This document shows, piece by piece, positions 24,955 to 32,668 of a stretch of DNA of 64,000 nucleotides (position 1 is its first letter; every line of letters begins with the position of its first letter). Position numbers and translations under genes: made by a program. Source of the stretch: Agreia sp. Leaf283. GTDB lineage: Bacteria > Actinomycetota > Actinomycetes > Actinomycetales > Microbacteriaceae. The stretch spans positions 817,949-881,948 of the forward strand of contig NZ_LMNF01000002.1 in the NCBI RefSeq assembly GCF_001422485.1, in the 5' to 3' direction. The notes under the pieces were generated by a model, which saw only the letters and a program-made list of their open reading frames with translations, made no database searches and had not been told where the DNA came from.

Positions 24955-26055
24955 ATGAACACACGCACATCGCCCATCGCCCGGCTCGCCGGCTTCGGCA
25001 CCATCGCGCTCGTCGCCTCCGTGGGTCTCGCCGCCTGCTCGAGCGGTGGCGCATCCACCAGCACCGACTCGGCCGACGGCGGCGGTGACGTCGGCGTCAC
25101 CCTCATCGTGAAGACCACGACCAACCCCTTCTTCGTCGCCATGGAAGACGGCGCCAAGGCCGCTGCAGACAAGGCCGGCGTCAAGCTGACGCTGGCTGCG
25201 GGCAAGGAGGACGGCGACGAGGACACCCAGATCCAGGCCATCGAGAACGCGATCTCCAAGGGAGACAAGGGTATTCTCATCACCCCCAACGGCCCCTCGG
25301 TCGTCGACGCCATCCAGAAGGCGCGTGACGCAGGCCTCTACGTCATTGCGCTCGACACGCCGCCCGACCCGGCCGACGCCGTCGACATCACCTTCGCCAC
25401 CGACAACTTCAAGGCGGGAGAGTCGATCGGCAAGTGGACCGCGGCTCAGCTCGGCGGCGAGAAGGCCACCATCGCCATGCTCGACCTGTTCAACGACAAG
25501 GTCGTCTCGGTCGACTACAACAGAGACCAGGGCTTCCTGACGGGAATGGGCATCGACACCGTCGACGACCAGAAGAACGGCGACGAGGCCAAGACCGGCT
25601 CCTACAGCGGCGGCGACTACGAGCTCGTCGGCAACGAAGCCACCGACGGAGCCGAAGACGGCGGCCGCACGGCCATGGAGACGCTGCTGTCGAAGAACTC
25701 CGACATCAACGTGGTCTACACGATCAACGAGCCGGCCGCCTACGGCGCGTATCAGGCGCTCCAGGCCGCCGGCAAGGAGAAGGACGTGCTGCTCGTCTCG
25801 ATCGACGGCGGATGCTCCGGCGTCAAGAACGTGGCTGACGGCGTCATCGGAGCGACGGCTCAGCAGTACCCCGTGAAGATGGCCGAACTCGGTGTCGAGG
25901 CCATCGCCAAGCTCGCCACCGACGGCACGAAGCCCTCGACGAGCGCAGGACTCGACTTCTTCGACACCGGCTCGGCTCTGGTTACCGACAAGCCCGTCGA
26001 CGGGCTCGAGAGCATCACGGCCGCCGACGCGACCGACATCTGCTGGGGCGAGTAG
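24955..26055 (+). CDS. ABC sugar transporter substrate-binding lipoprotein (RbsB/FrcB type)
   Basis: 366 residues. A lipoprotein signal ends in LAAC (Cys about residue 25), followed by a Ser/Gly/Asp-rich linker and a type I periplasmic binding fold (VTLIVKTTTNPFFVAMEDGA; GDKGILITPNGPSVVDAIQ; GLYVIALDTPPDPADAVDIT). Proteins of this group bind ribose, fructose or xylose. Fructose is favoured here by the neighbouring fructanase and fructokinase. GAGGA precedes the ATG. A strong hairpin follows the stop, likely giving excess binding protein over permease. Confidence 0.92.
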   Translation: MNTRTSPIARLAGFGTIALVASVGLAACSSGGASTSTDSADGGGDVGVTLIVKTTTNPFFVAMEDGAKAAADKAGVKLTLAAGKEDGDEDTQIQAIENAISKGDKGILITPNGPSVVDAIQKARDAGLYVIALDTPPDPADAVDITFATDNFKAGESIGKWTAAQLGGEKATIAMLDLFNDKVVSVDYNRDQGFLTGMGIDTVDDQKNGDEAKTGSYSGGDYELVGNEATDGAEDGGRTAMETLLSKNSDINVVYTINEPAAYGAYQALQAAGKEKDVLLVSIDGGCSGVKNVADGVIGATAQQYPVKMAELGVEAIAKLATDGTKPSTSAGLDFFDTGSALVTDKPVDGLESITAADATDICWGE

Positions 26056-26062
26056 CCCGACA

Positions 26063-26090
26063 GCCGGGGGTGGAGTTCTCCACCCCCGGC
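26063..26090 (+). terminator. Hairpin between binding-protein and permease genes
   Basis: GCCGGGGGTGG (26063-26073) and CCACCCCCGGC (26080-26090) form an 11-bp GC-rich stem with a 6-base loop. No T-run follows, so it is more likely a partial terminator or mRNA-stabilising element inside the operon than a full stop. Confidence 0.65.
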
Positions 26091-26124
26091 ATTCCCTTGC
26101 CTCCCCTCCCCCAGAAAGGCCCTC

Positions 26125-27171
26125 GTGACTTCTCCCAACCCGGTGACCAACCCACCGACGTCTTCACTCGCTCTCGCTTCCGAGTTCCTCGACCGCCGCA
26201 CACCCATCGATCGTGTGCGAGGCGTTCTCCACCGCTACCCGGCGGTCAGCCCGGCCGTGGTCCTCGTCATCGCCATCATCGTCTTCGGCATACTCAATGA
26301 CAGGTTCCTCGCCCCCGCCAATCTCTCCCTGATCACGCAGCAGGTCGCCGTCGTCGGAACCCTCGCCGTGGCGCAGACGCTGATCATTCTCACCGCGGGA
26401 ATCGACCTCTCGGTCGGAGCGGTCATGGTGCTGGCCTCGATGGTGATGGCGCAGACCGCGACGCAGAACGGGGTCCCCGCCTTCCTGGCGTTGCTGATCG
26501 GCATCCTGGTCGCCGTCGCCGCCGGACTGTTCAACGGCCTGCTGGTGACCAAGCTGAGACTGCCCCCGTTCATCGTGACGCTGGGCACCCTGAACATCTT
26601 CGTCGCCCTCACCCTGCTCTACTCGTCGGGATCCACCGTTCGCGGCTCCGACATGCCGGCGCTGCTGCCATCGACGGGTCAGACCTTCGACCTGTTCGGT
26701 GTGCGGGTCAGCTTCGGCGTGATCATCATGCTCGCCCTCTACATCGTCGTCGCCTTCATTCTGGGCAAGACGGCATGGGGTCGCCACGTCTACGCCGTCG
26801 GTGATGACAAGGAGGCCGCGCGCCTCGCCGGAATCAGCGTCAACCGCGTGCTCGTCAGCGTCTACATCGCGGCCGGCGCCATCCTGGCCGTCGGTGCCTG
26901 GATCCAGATCGGTCGCAGCAACGCGGCCAGCCCGAACGCCGGCGCCGACCTGAACCTCGACTCCATCACGGCCGTCGTCATCGGCGGAACGAGCCTGTTC
27001 GGTGGTCGCGGCACCATCTGGGGCACCCTGCTCGGAGCCCTCATCGTGGGCGTCTTCCGCAACGGACTCTCGCTCGCGGGACTCGACGTGCTCTACCAGA
27101 CACTCGCCGTGGGCATCCTCATCATCGTCGCGGTCGGCATCGACCAGTGGATTCGAAAGGTACGCAAGTGA
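26125..27171 (+). CDS. ABC sugar transporter permease (RbsC/FrcC type)
   Basis: 348 residues from a GTG with AGAAAGG upstream. About 8-10 membrane spans are visible, with the family signature LAVAQTLIILTAGIDLSVGA near residue 90 and the EAA-like segment KEAARLAGISVNRVLVSVYI near residue 232. The first 45 residues are cytosolic. Its TGA overlaps the GTG of the ATPase gene. It forms the membrane channel for the sugar bound by the lipoprotein upstream. Confidence 0.92.
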   Translation: MTSPNPVTNPPTSSLALASEFLDRRTPIDRVRGVLHRYPAVSPAVVLVIAIIVFGILNDRFLAPANLSLITQQVAVVGTLAVAQTLIILTAGIDLSVGAVMVLASMVMAQTATQNGVPAFLALLIGILVAVAAGLFNGLLVTKLRLPPFIVTLGTLNIFVALTLLYSSGSTVRGSDMPALLPSTGQTFDLFGVRVSFGVIIMLALYIVVAFILGKTAWGRHVYAVGDDKEAARLAGISVNRVLVSVYIAAGAILAVGAWIQIGRSNAASPNAGADLNLDSITAVVIGGTSLFGGRGTIWGTLLGALIVGVFRNGLSLAGLDVLYQTLAVGILIIVAVGIDQWIRKVRK

Positions 27172-27962
27172 CCATCACAGACAGTGTCGTCCCCGAGGCC
27201 GAGACGCGAACGCCCGTTCTGCAGGCTCGCCGGCTCGTCAAGACCTTCGGCCGTGTCGTGGGCCTCGACGGTGTGAGCCTCGAACTCTACCCGGGCGAGG
27301 TGCTCGCCATCATCGGCGACAACGGAGCCGGCAAATCGACGCTCATCAAGTGCCTCACCGGCGCCGAGATCCCCGACGAGGGTGAGATCTTCCTCGACGG
27401 CAGGAAGGTCTCGTTCAAACGCCCGCAGGACGCTCGCGTGGCCGGCATCGAGACCGTCTACCAGAATCTGGCCGTCTCCCCCGCCCTCGATGTGGCATCC
27501 AATCTCTACCTCGGTCGGGAGAAGCGCAAGAAGGGCGTGCTGGGATCGGTCTTCCGCATGCTCGACACGGCCGGCATGCGTCGCGAGGCGAAAGAGGAGC
27601 TGACGAAGCTGGGCATCTCGACGCTCCAAGACGTGACCGTTCCCGTCGAGAACCTCTCCGGAGGGCAGCGGCAGGCCGTCGCCGTCGCCCGATCTGCGGC
27701 GTTCGGATCGAAAGTCGTGGTCCTGGACGAGCCGACGGCCGCCCTCGGAGTGCGCGAGTCGAACCAGGTTCTCGAGCTCATCCGCAACCTGCGCGACCGC
27801 GGTGTGCCCGTCATCCTGATCAGTCACAACATGCCGCACGTGTTCGACGTGGCCGATCGCATCCACATTCAGCGACTCGGCAAGCGGGCGGCGACCATCA
27901 CGCCGCAATCGCACTCCATGACCGACGCCGTCGCGATCATGACGGGTGCGGCGACCGCATGA
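27168..27962 (+). CDS. ABC sugar transporter ATP-binding protein (FrcA type, single ABC domain)
   Basis: 264 residues from the GTG that overlaps the permease stop; a longer reading from an earlier ATG lies inside the permease gene and is less likely. Walker A is GDNGAGKST near residue 50, the signature LSGGQRQAVAVARSA near 163, and Walker B VVVLDEPTAAL near 182. It has one nucleotide-binding domain, like FrcA, rather than the duplicated domain of RbsA. The next gene starts within its last codon (ATGA). Confidence 0.93.
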   Translation: MTITDSVVPEAETRTPVLQARRLVKTFGRVVGLDGVSLELYPGEVLAIIGDNGAGKSTLIKCLTGAEIPDEGEIFLDGRKVSFKRPQDARVAGIETVYQNLAVSPALDVASNLYLGREKRKKGVLGSVFRMLDTAGMRREAKEELTKLGISTLQDVTVPVENLSGGQRQAVAVARSAAFGSKVVVLDEPTAALGVRESNQVLELIRNLRDRGVPVILISHNMPHVFDVADRIHIQRLGKRAATITPQSHSMTDAVAIMTGAATA

Positions 27963-28273
27963 GTGCCGACGCACCCGCGCCAAAGGTGCTGTACGCCGAG
28001 TTCACGGCGCTGCCCGGATGCGAGGAGACGATCGCCGGCCTCTTGGCCGGGCTGGCAGACGACGTGAGACGCGAACCCGGATGCGTCGAGTTCGCGCCCT
28101 ATCAGGTAAGCACGGAGCCCTCGCGGTTCTTCGTGTACGAGGTGTATCGCGACGACGACGCGTTCACCGCGCACATCACGGCGCCCTACGGCCGCGTGTT
28201 CAATGACAAGCTCGCTCCACTGATCGTCGAGGCCGGCTCGCAGCTGACCTGGCTGCAGCCGCTGTCGAGCTGA
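27959..28273 (+). CDS. Antibiotic biosynthesis monooxygenase (ABM)-like protein
   Basis: 104 residues, overlapping the ATPase stop by 4 bases. The dimeric alpha/beta-barrel ABM pattern is clear: VLYAEFTALPGCEETIAGLL, REPGCVEFAPYQVS, RFFVYEVYRDDDAFTAHITA. The name covers quinol monooxygenases and also non-oxidative proteins such as sugar mutarotase-like members. Its tight placement in a sugar operon argues for a sugar-related or stress role rather than antibiotic synthesis; the actual reaction is unknown. Confidence 0.85.
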   Translation: MSADAPAPKVLYAEFTALPGCEETIAGLLAGLADDVRREPGCVEFAPYQVSTEPSRFFVYEVYRDDDAFTAHITAPYGRVFNDKLAPLIVEAGSQLTWLQPLSS

Positions 28274-28287
28274 CCGATTCCTTGCGA

Positions 28288-28320
28288 TGGCTCTGCCTGC
28301 TGCTTCCGGGCGGGCAGAGC
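28288..28320 (+). terminator. Hairpin between the ABM-like gene and the fructokinase gene
   Basis: GGCTCTGCC (28288-28296) pairs with GGCAGAGCC (28312-28320); GU and GC pairs extend the stem inward. CGTTTCCTT follows, a weak T-tract. It may end part of the transcription from the ABC operon. Confidence 0.55.
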
Positions 28321-28346
28321 CGTTTCCTTGCCCCGAAAGGCCCTCC

Positions 28347-29366
28347 GTGTCGCTCCCGCTCACCGCTGTCACCGCCATCGGTGAATCCCTCGTCGACGTG
28401 ATCGCGGGGTCCGACGGCGCACCCTGCGCGGAGCATCCGGGCGGATCGCCGATGAACATAGCGCTGGGCCTGGCCCGGTTGAACAGGCCCGTGGCTCTCG
28501 TCACGCGTATCGGCGACGATGCCCGCGGCGCCTCGATCGCCGAGCATCTGAGGGAGGCCGGCGTGACGCTCGCCTTCGGTTCGGTTCGCGATGAGCCGAC
28601 CTCGACGGCGACGGCATACCTCGGCGCCGACGGCTCGGCCGAGTACGTGTTCGATCTCCGCTGGTCTCTACCCATCGGCCTCAGCGTCGACGACCCGATC
28701 CTGACCGGGTCGGACATCGTGCACGTCGGCTCGATCGGAGCGTTCCTCGAGCCGGGCGGAAGCACTGTCGTGTCTTTGCTGAGGCAGCTCGTCGGCTCCG
28801 GGCGCCCGCCTCTCATCTGCTTCGACCCGAACATGCGGCCCAGCATCGTGACGGACCACGGAGCGGCCCTCGCTCGATTCGAACAGATCGCGGCCCTTGC
28901 TGCCGTCGTGAAGCTCAGCGACGAAGACGCCGAGTGGCTGTACCCGGAGCTCGGTCTCGAGGCCGCGGTCGAGCGCATCCTGCGATTCGGCGTCGGACTC
29001 GTGACGGTGACCCTGGGCAGCGCCGGCGCCCTGCTGTCGACGCGCTCGCTGCGTATCACCGTGCCCGGCGTCGCCGTCGAGGTCGCAGACACCATCGGCG
29101 CGGGCGACTCCTTCATGAGCGCCCTGATCGACTCCATCGCCGGACTCCGCGACGAGGGCGTTTCGGCCGAGGCGCTGCGCAGCGGAGGCGCCTTCGATGC
29201 GGCCCTGCTCACCGACATCGGCGACTACGCGGTGCGCTGCGCCGCCATCACCGTCTCCCGCCCCGGAGCCAATCCCCCGACCCGTGCGGAGATCGGTCTC
29301 CCCGGCAGACAACCTGACGAGAAGATCAACCCTCGAGAGGCAACTCGCTCACCCGAGTTATTGTGA
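28347..29366 (+). CDS. PfkB-family carbohydrate kinase, probable fructokinase
   Basis: 339 residues from a GTG (VSLPLTAVTAIGESLVDVIA) with GAAAGG upstream. PfkB signatures are present: GGSPMNIALGLARLNRPVAL near residue 32, and the C-terminal anion hole DTIGAGDSFMSALIDS near 248 with the catalytic Asp of GAGD. Context (fructanase, fructose-type ABC transporter) makes fructose the likely substrate, phosphorylated at O6 or O1; other ketoses cannot be excluded. It is the last gene of the plus-strand operon starting at 24955. Confidence 0.9.
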   Translation: MSLPLTAVTAIGESLVDVIAGSDGAPCAEHPGGSPMNIALGLARLNRPVALVTRIGDDARGASIAEHLREAGVTLAFGSVRDEPTSTATAYLGADGSAEYVFDLRWSLPIGLSVDDPILTGSDIVHVGSIGAFLEPGGSTVVSLLRQLVGSGRPPLICFDPNMRPSIVTDHGAALARFEQIAALAAVVKLSDEDAEWLYPELGLEAAVERILRFGVGLVTVTLGSAGALLSTRSLRITVPGVAVEVADTIGAGDSFMSALIDSIAGLRDEGVSAEALRSGGAFDAALLTDIGDYAVRCAAITVSRPGANPPTRAEIGLPGRQPDEKINPREATRSPELL

Positions 29367-29404
29367 CGAACCAGTGGCAATACGGAGACGAGAAGGAGCG
29401 CACG

Positions 29405-29752
29405 ATGGCCATCAAGCTGAACACCACCGCGGTAGGACACGCCCGAGATCTGATCAGTTCCGGCAAGGTCATCCGAGACACGCGGGACGATTGGAGCGAA
29501 GCCGCGCCGTCACCCGACGATGAGAACTCTTTCATCGAGAAGCATGGCTGGGGCGAATACGCCAAGTGGCATCTGGGCGTCGACACCGAGAAATCGGAAG
29601 AAACGAAAGGTCGCTACAGCTTTCCTTACGGGGACTTCAGCAATGTTCGCCGAGGGGGCATCATCTCGCTTGAGAGTCGCGCCGCCCAAAATGATCACGA
29701 CGACATCGCCAAAGCCACAAAGAAACTCCTCAACCTCATCGACGACGCGTAG
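29405..29752 (+). CDS. Conserved hypothetical protein, 115 residues
   Basis: MAIKLNTTAVGHARDLISSG with GAAGGAG 6 bases before the ATG. The pattern of conserved-looking motifs (DDWSEAAPSPDDENSFIEKH; EYAKWHLGVD; GRYSFPYGDFSNVRR; ESRAAQNDHDDIAKAT) matches a widespread bacterial family of unknown function that I recognise by sequence pattern but cannot name. It is hydrophilic and cytoplasmic. The gene lies alone after the fructokinase gene, and the damaged FMN reductase frame runs antisense across 243 bases of it. Confidence 0.85.
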   Translation: MAIKLNTTAVGHARDLISSGKVIRDTRDDWSEAAPSPDDENSFIEKHGWGEYAKWHLGVDTEKSEETKGRYSFPYGDFSNVRRGGIISLESRAAQNDHDDIAKATKKLLNLIDDA

Positions 29753-30238
29753 CAGGGAGTCCACCCGGGGCGGATATGGGACTACGCCAGCGGATTTGTC
29801 TTGCTGGGCGACGCGGTCGGTGACGCCGTCATGGGCCTCGCCGACAACTCCGCGGAGGTGTTCGACGGCTCGGACTCCGTAGCTGGTGCCGTAGCTGACG
29901 AATCCAACTGCCTTGTTGTTCCACTCGCTGTAAAGGTAATCGAGGGCATTCAGGAGCGCCGGGGAGGTGCTGTGGTTGTACTCCGGCGTAACGAACACGA
30001 ACCCGTCGAACCGGGCGATAGTCCCTGCCCCATCCTGGGTGTACTGGTGTTCGTAGCGCCCTGCGAGGGCGGGTACGGCCTCGTCAAGCAGGGGCAGTCC
30101 GATACCTTCGAGATCGACGACTTCATGAATCGCCGCTTTCCGCTCGGAGGCCCGTTCGTGAACCCAGGCAGCAACGGGTGCACCGTTGCGACCGGGGCGG
30201 GTGCTGCCGACAAGGATTGCGATGTTCAAGGGAGCCAT
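29510..30238 (-). pseudogene. NADPH-dependent FMN reductase with lost C-terminus
   Basis: The frame from MAPLNIAILVGSTRPGRNGA gives a normal flavodoxin-like FMN reductase for about 134 residues: VFVTPEYNHSTSPALLNALD, then KAVGFVSYGTSYGVRAVEHL and RGVVGEA. Homology-like sequence ends there (about position 29837). The remaining 108 codons (from HDGVTDRVAQQDKSA) do not resemble the family and mostly read antisense through the real gene at 29405-29752. Intact relatives run about 190 residues and end with a different helix. The 3' end was probably lost by deletion or recombination. Whether a stable protein is still made is unknown. Confidence 0.7.
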
Positions 30239-30328
30239 GGCTTCCGCCCTCAAGTAGTAGAGATGGGTTTGAGAGGTGAGGAAAGGGGCAGGCCGGTTGA
30301 CGACCCGCCCCCTCTTCCCTGCGTAGTG

Positions 30329-31147
30329 CTACTTGCCTTCGGCTTCGCGGGAGACGGGTGCCCACTCGGCCCACTCGGCGAGACGCTGCTGGTAGATGTG
30401 CGGCGCGATCTGGGTGGGCTGCTCGCCGAAGAACACCCGAAGGGGCGCCTTCTCGGCGTCGACGACCTTGAGGATGGCGGAGCCGAATCCGACGGGCTTC
30501 GGCTGCTCGCCGCCGGCCCGGGCCTTCATCGCGTCGTGCAGGCCCTGGTACTGCGGCTGCGCGTCGGCGACGACAGCGGATGCGCTGCCCCAGTCGGTGT
30601 CGAACCCGCCGGGCTCGACGAGGGTGACCTTGATGTTGAAGCCGGCGACCTCCTGCGCGAGCGACTCCGTGAGCCCTTCGAGGGCCCACTTGGATGCATG
30701 GTAGCCGCCGAGCGTGGGGAAGGCCGCAATGCCGCCGATGGTCGAGATCTGGATGATGTGACCGGAGCCCTGCTCTCGGAGGATGGGAAGAACCGCCTGG
30801 GTGACGTTGAATACGCCGAACAGGTTCGTCTCGAGCTGGTCGCGAAGCTGCTGCTCGGTGATCTCCTCGACCGTTCCGAATAGTCCGTAGCCGGCGTTGT
30901 TGATCACGACGTCGAGACGACCGAAGGTGTCGTGGGCCTCTTCGACGGCGGCGAACACCTGGTCGCGGTCAGTGACATCGAGCTGCAGCGGCAGAACGGC
31001 CTTTTTGCCATACTTCTCGACCAGATCGCTCAGGGTGTCGATATTCCGGGCGGTCGCAGCAACCCTGTCACCGCGCTCCAGCGCGGCGATGACGAATTCC
31101 CGGCCGAAGCCCTTCGACGAACCGGTGACGAACCAAACCTTGCTCAT
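30329..31147 (-). CDS. Short-chain dehydrogenase/reductase (SDR)
   Basis: 272 residues starting MSKVWFVTGSSKGFGREFVI. NAD(P)-binding TGSSKGFG is at residues 8-15, NNAG near 85, and the catalytic Ser and YxxxK (GGYHASKWALEGL) near 138-158. This is the classical SDR group related to ketoreductases with a Gly-rich motif favouring NADP. The substrate is not predictable. It is divergent from a TetR regulator across 100 bases that contain a perfect palindrome over its promoter, so it is very likely the TetR target. Confidence 0.92.
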   Translation of the reverse strand: MSKVWFVTGSSKGFGREFVIAALERGDRVAATARNIDTLSDLVEKYGKKAVLPLQLDVTDRDQVFAAVEEAHDTFGRLDVVINNAGYGLFGTVEEITEQQLRDQLETNLFGVFNVTQAVLPILREQGSGHIIQISTIGGIAAFPTLGGYHASKWALEGLTESLAQEVAGFNIKVTLVEPGGFDTDWGSASAVVADAQPQYQGLHDAMKARAGGEQPKPVGFGSAILKVVDAEKAPLRVFFGEQPTQIAPHIYQQRLAEWAEWAPVSREAEGK

Positions 31148-31189
31148 GATGCTCCTTCGATATCTCACGCCGTTCCGGCGCCTAGAGAG

Positions 31190-31220
31190 ACTATATGCCT
31201 TTAGTGACACCGGGTGTCAA
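31190..31220 (-). promoter_or_regulatory. Promoter of the SDR gene
   Basis: On the minus strand TTGACA (31215-31220) and TATAGT (31190-31195) are 19 bases apart; shifting to the overlapping CATATA gives 17. The -35 hexamer lies inside the palindrome at 31205-31219, so a bound repressor would block it. Confidence 0.6.
31205..31219. promoter_or_regulatory. TetR-type operator palindrome
   Basis: TGACACC-G-GGTGTCA, perfect 7-bp arms around one base, between the divergent SDR and TetR genes. It overlaps the SDR -35 hexamer and lies 17 bases upstream of the TetR -10. Confidence 0.75.
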
Positions 31221-31235
31221 GTGTGCGCCTTAGAG

Positions 31236-31241
31236 TATGCT
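31236..31241 (+). promoter_or_regulatory. -10 hexamer of the tetR gene, leaderless
   Basis: TATGCT ends 6 bases before the ATG at 31248, and no ribosome-binding sequence fits in the gap. Confidence 0.5.
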
Positions 31242-31247
31242 GGGCCC

Positions 31248-31868
31248 ATGAGCGAGTCCACCCCGTTACCGATCAGAGAACGCACCCGAAGACTCGCCCA
31301 GACCGAGTTGACGTCGGTAGCGCAGGACCTGTTCGTCGCCCAGGGCTATGACGGCACGACGGTGGATCAGATCGCGGCGGCCGCAGGCATGTCCAAGCGC
31401 ACCTTCTTCCGGTACTTCCCATCGAAAGACGACCTGGTCATCGGCAAGTACGACCTGTTCGCGGATCGAATGGCTGAAGCTCTCGACGAACGACCCGCAG
31501 ACGAGCCGATCTGGGAGTCGCTTCGTCGAGTCTTCGACACCACTCTCGACTACGTGCAGGACGATTATCAGCGCGCACGGAACGAAGCCATGGACGAGAT
31601 AGTGCGAAGCACCCCCCAGCTCTACGCTCGCTACCTCGAGAAGATGCAGCGCGTTCAGCAGCTCCTCATAGGCCGCGTTGCCGGGCGCCTCGGCGCCCGC
31701 GGCGACGACCCGTCCGATCCCCGACCCGCCGCGATCGTCGGCGCCGCGTTCGCCTGCATGCAGGCGGCTCGCCAGGCCTGGTTCGCCTCCGACCGCAGCG
31801 ACACCTTCGGCGATTATCTCGACGTCGCAATGAAGACGATCCAGCTCAGCGAAAGGCCAACCGCGTGA
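31248..31868 (+). CDS. TetR-family regulator
   Basis: 206 residues. The TetR N-domain is at residues 10-58 (TRRLAQTELTSVAQDLFVAQ; VDQIAAAAGMSKRTFFRYFP SKDDL). The C-domain has the MftR-like pattern with EIVRSTPQLYARYLEKMQRV and IVGAAFACMQAARQAWF. The start follows a promoter hexamer directly. Its TGA overlaps the GTG of the hydrolase gene, so regulator and hydrolase are co-expressed. The likely targets are this operon and the divergent SDR. Confidence 0.9.
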   Translation: MSESTPLPIRERTRRLAQTELTSVAQDLFVAQGYDGTTVDQIAAAAGMSKRTFFRYFPSKDDLVIGKYDLFADRMAEALDERPADEPIWESLRRVFDTTLDYVQDDYQRARNEAMDEIVRSTPQLYARYLEKMQRVQQLLIGRVAGRLGARGDDPSDPRPAAIVGAAFACMQAARQAWFASDRSDTFGDYLDVAMKTIQLSERPTA

Positions 31869-32668
31869 CGACCACCGACCCCACATCCACATTCAGTCCG
31901 CAACACCAGGCGCTCGTCGACAGTGTCCTCCTTCGACAGGGGGCCTCGATCCAGTCGGAGCGCATCGCATACGAACACGATGGTTCCTCCCTCGAGGGTT
32001 CTCTCGCCTGGGACTCCTCCGCCACAGGACCGCGGCCCGGAGTGCTCGTCATCCACGACTGGTACGGAGAGGGCGAATACGTGCACGCGCGCGCCGAGAT
32101 GCTGGCACGCCTCGGCTACGTGGCTTTCGCCGCAGACATCTACGGAGCTGGCGTGCGCCCGCAGGGCGACGAAGCGCCCGCCGTGGCCGGCGCGTTCTAC
32201 GCCGACCAGCAGCTTCTTCGCGCCCGCGTCGAAGCCGGCTTCGATCGCCTGCGCTCGGATTCCCGAGTCGACCCCGACCGTATCGCGGTGATCGGCTACT
32301 GCTTCGGCGGCTCGGCCACCCTCGAGTTCGCCCGCACGGGAGCGCCCATCGCTGGCGCAGTCTCCTTCCACGGCGGACTCATCACCCACGAGCCCGCCGA
32401 CGTGGCCGACCTCCGCGCGCCGCTGCTCGTGCTCACCGGCGCCGACGACCCGGTCGTGCCCGACGAGGCCGTCGTCGCATTCGAGAACGAAATGCGCGCC
32501 AGACCGGAACTGGACTGGCAGGTCGTCAGCTACAGCGGAGCGCCGCACGCGTTCACCCAGCCGATGCTCGCGAGCTACCGGCCGAAGGCCGACGCCCGCA
32601 GCTGGGCAGCGATGGAGGCATTCCTCGACGAGGTATTCGCATCAGCCACTGTGGCGCGTGATCATTAA
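31865..32668 (+). CDS. Dienelactone hydrolase family protein
   Basis: 267 residues from a GTG overlapping the TetR stop. Alpha/beta hydrolase fold with the nucleophile Cys in VIGYCFGGSATLEFA near residue 143, the Asp in LVLTGADDPVVPDEAVVAFE near 200 and the His in SYSGAPHAFTQPM near 235. Members hydrolyse dienelactone in aromatic degradation, but many related proteins have other ester substrates. No aromatic-ring pathway genes lie nearby. Its last 4 bases overlap the convergent GH42 stop. Confidence 0.88.
   Translation: MTTTDPTSTFSPQHQALVDSVLLRQGASIQSERIAYEHDGSSLEGSLAWDSSATGPRPGVLVIHDWYGEGEYVHARAEMLARLGYVAFAADIYGAGVRPQGDEAPAVAGAFYADQQLLRARVEAGFDRLRSDSRVDPDRIAVIGYCFGGSATLEFARTGAPIAGAVSFHGGLITHEPADVADLRAPLLVLTGADDPVVPDEAVVAFENEMRARPELDWQVVSYSGAPHAFTQPMLASYRPKADARSWAAMEAFLDEVFASATVARDH

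Noticed and set aside
29363-29404. Earlier in-frame start for the 115-residue hypothetical gene
   Set aside because: The ATG at 29405 has GAAGGAG at ideal distance; the extra 14 residues overlap the ribosome site.
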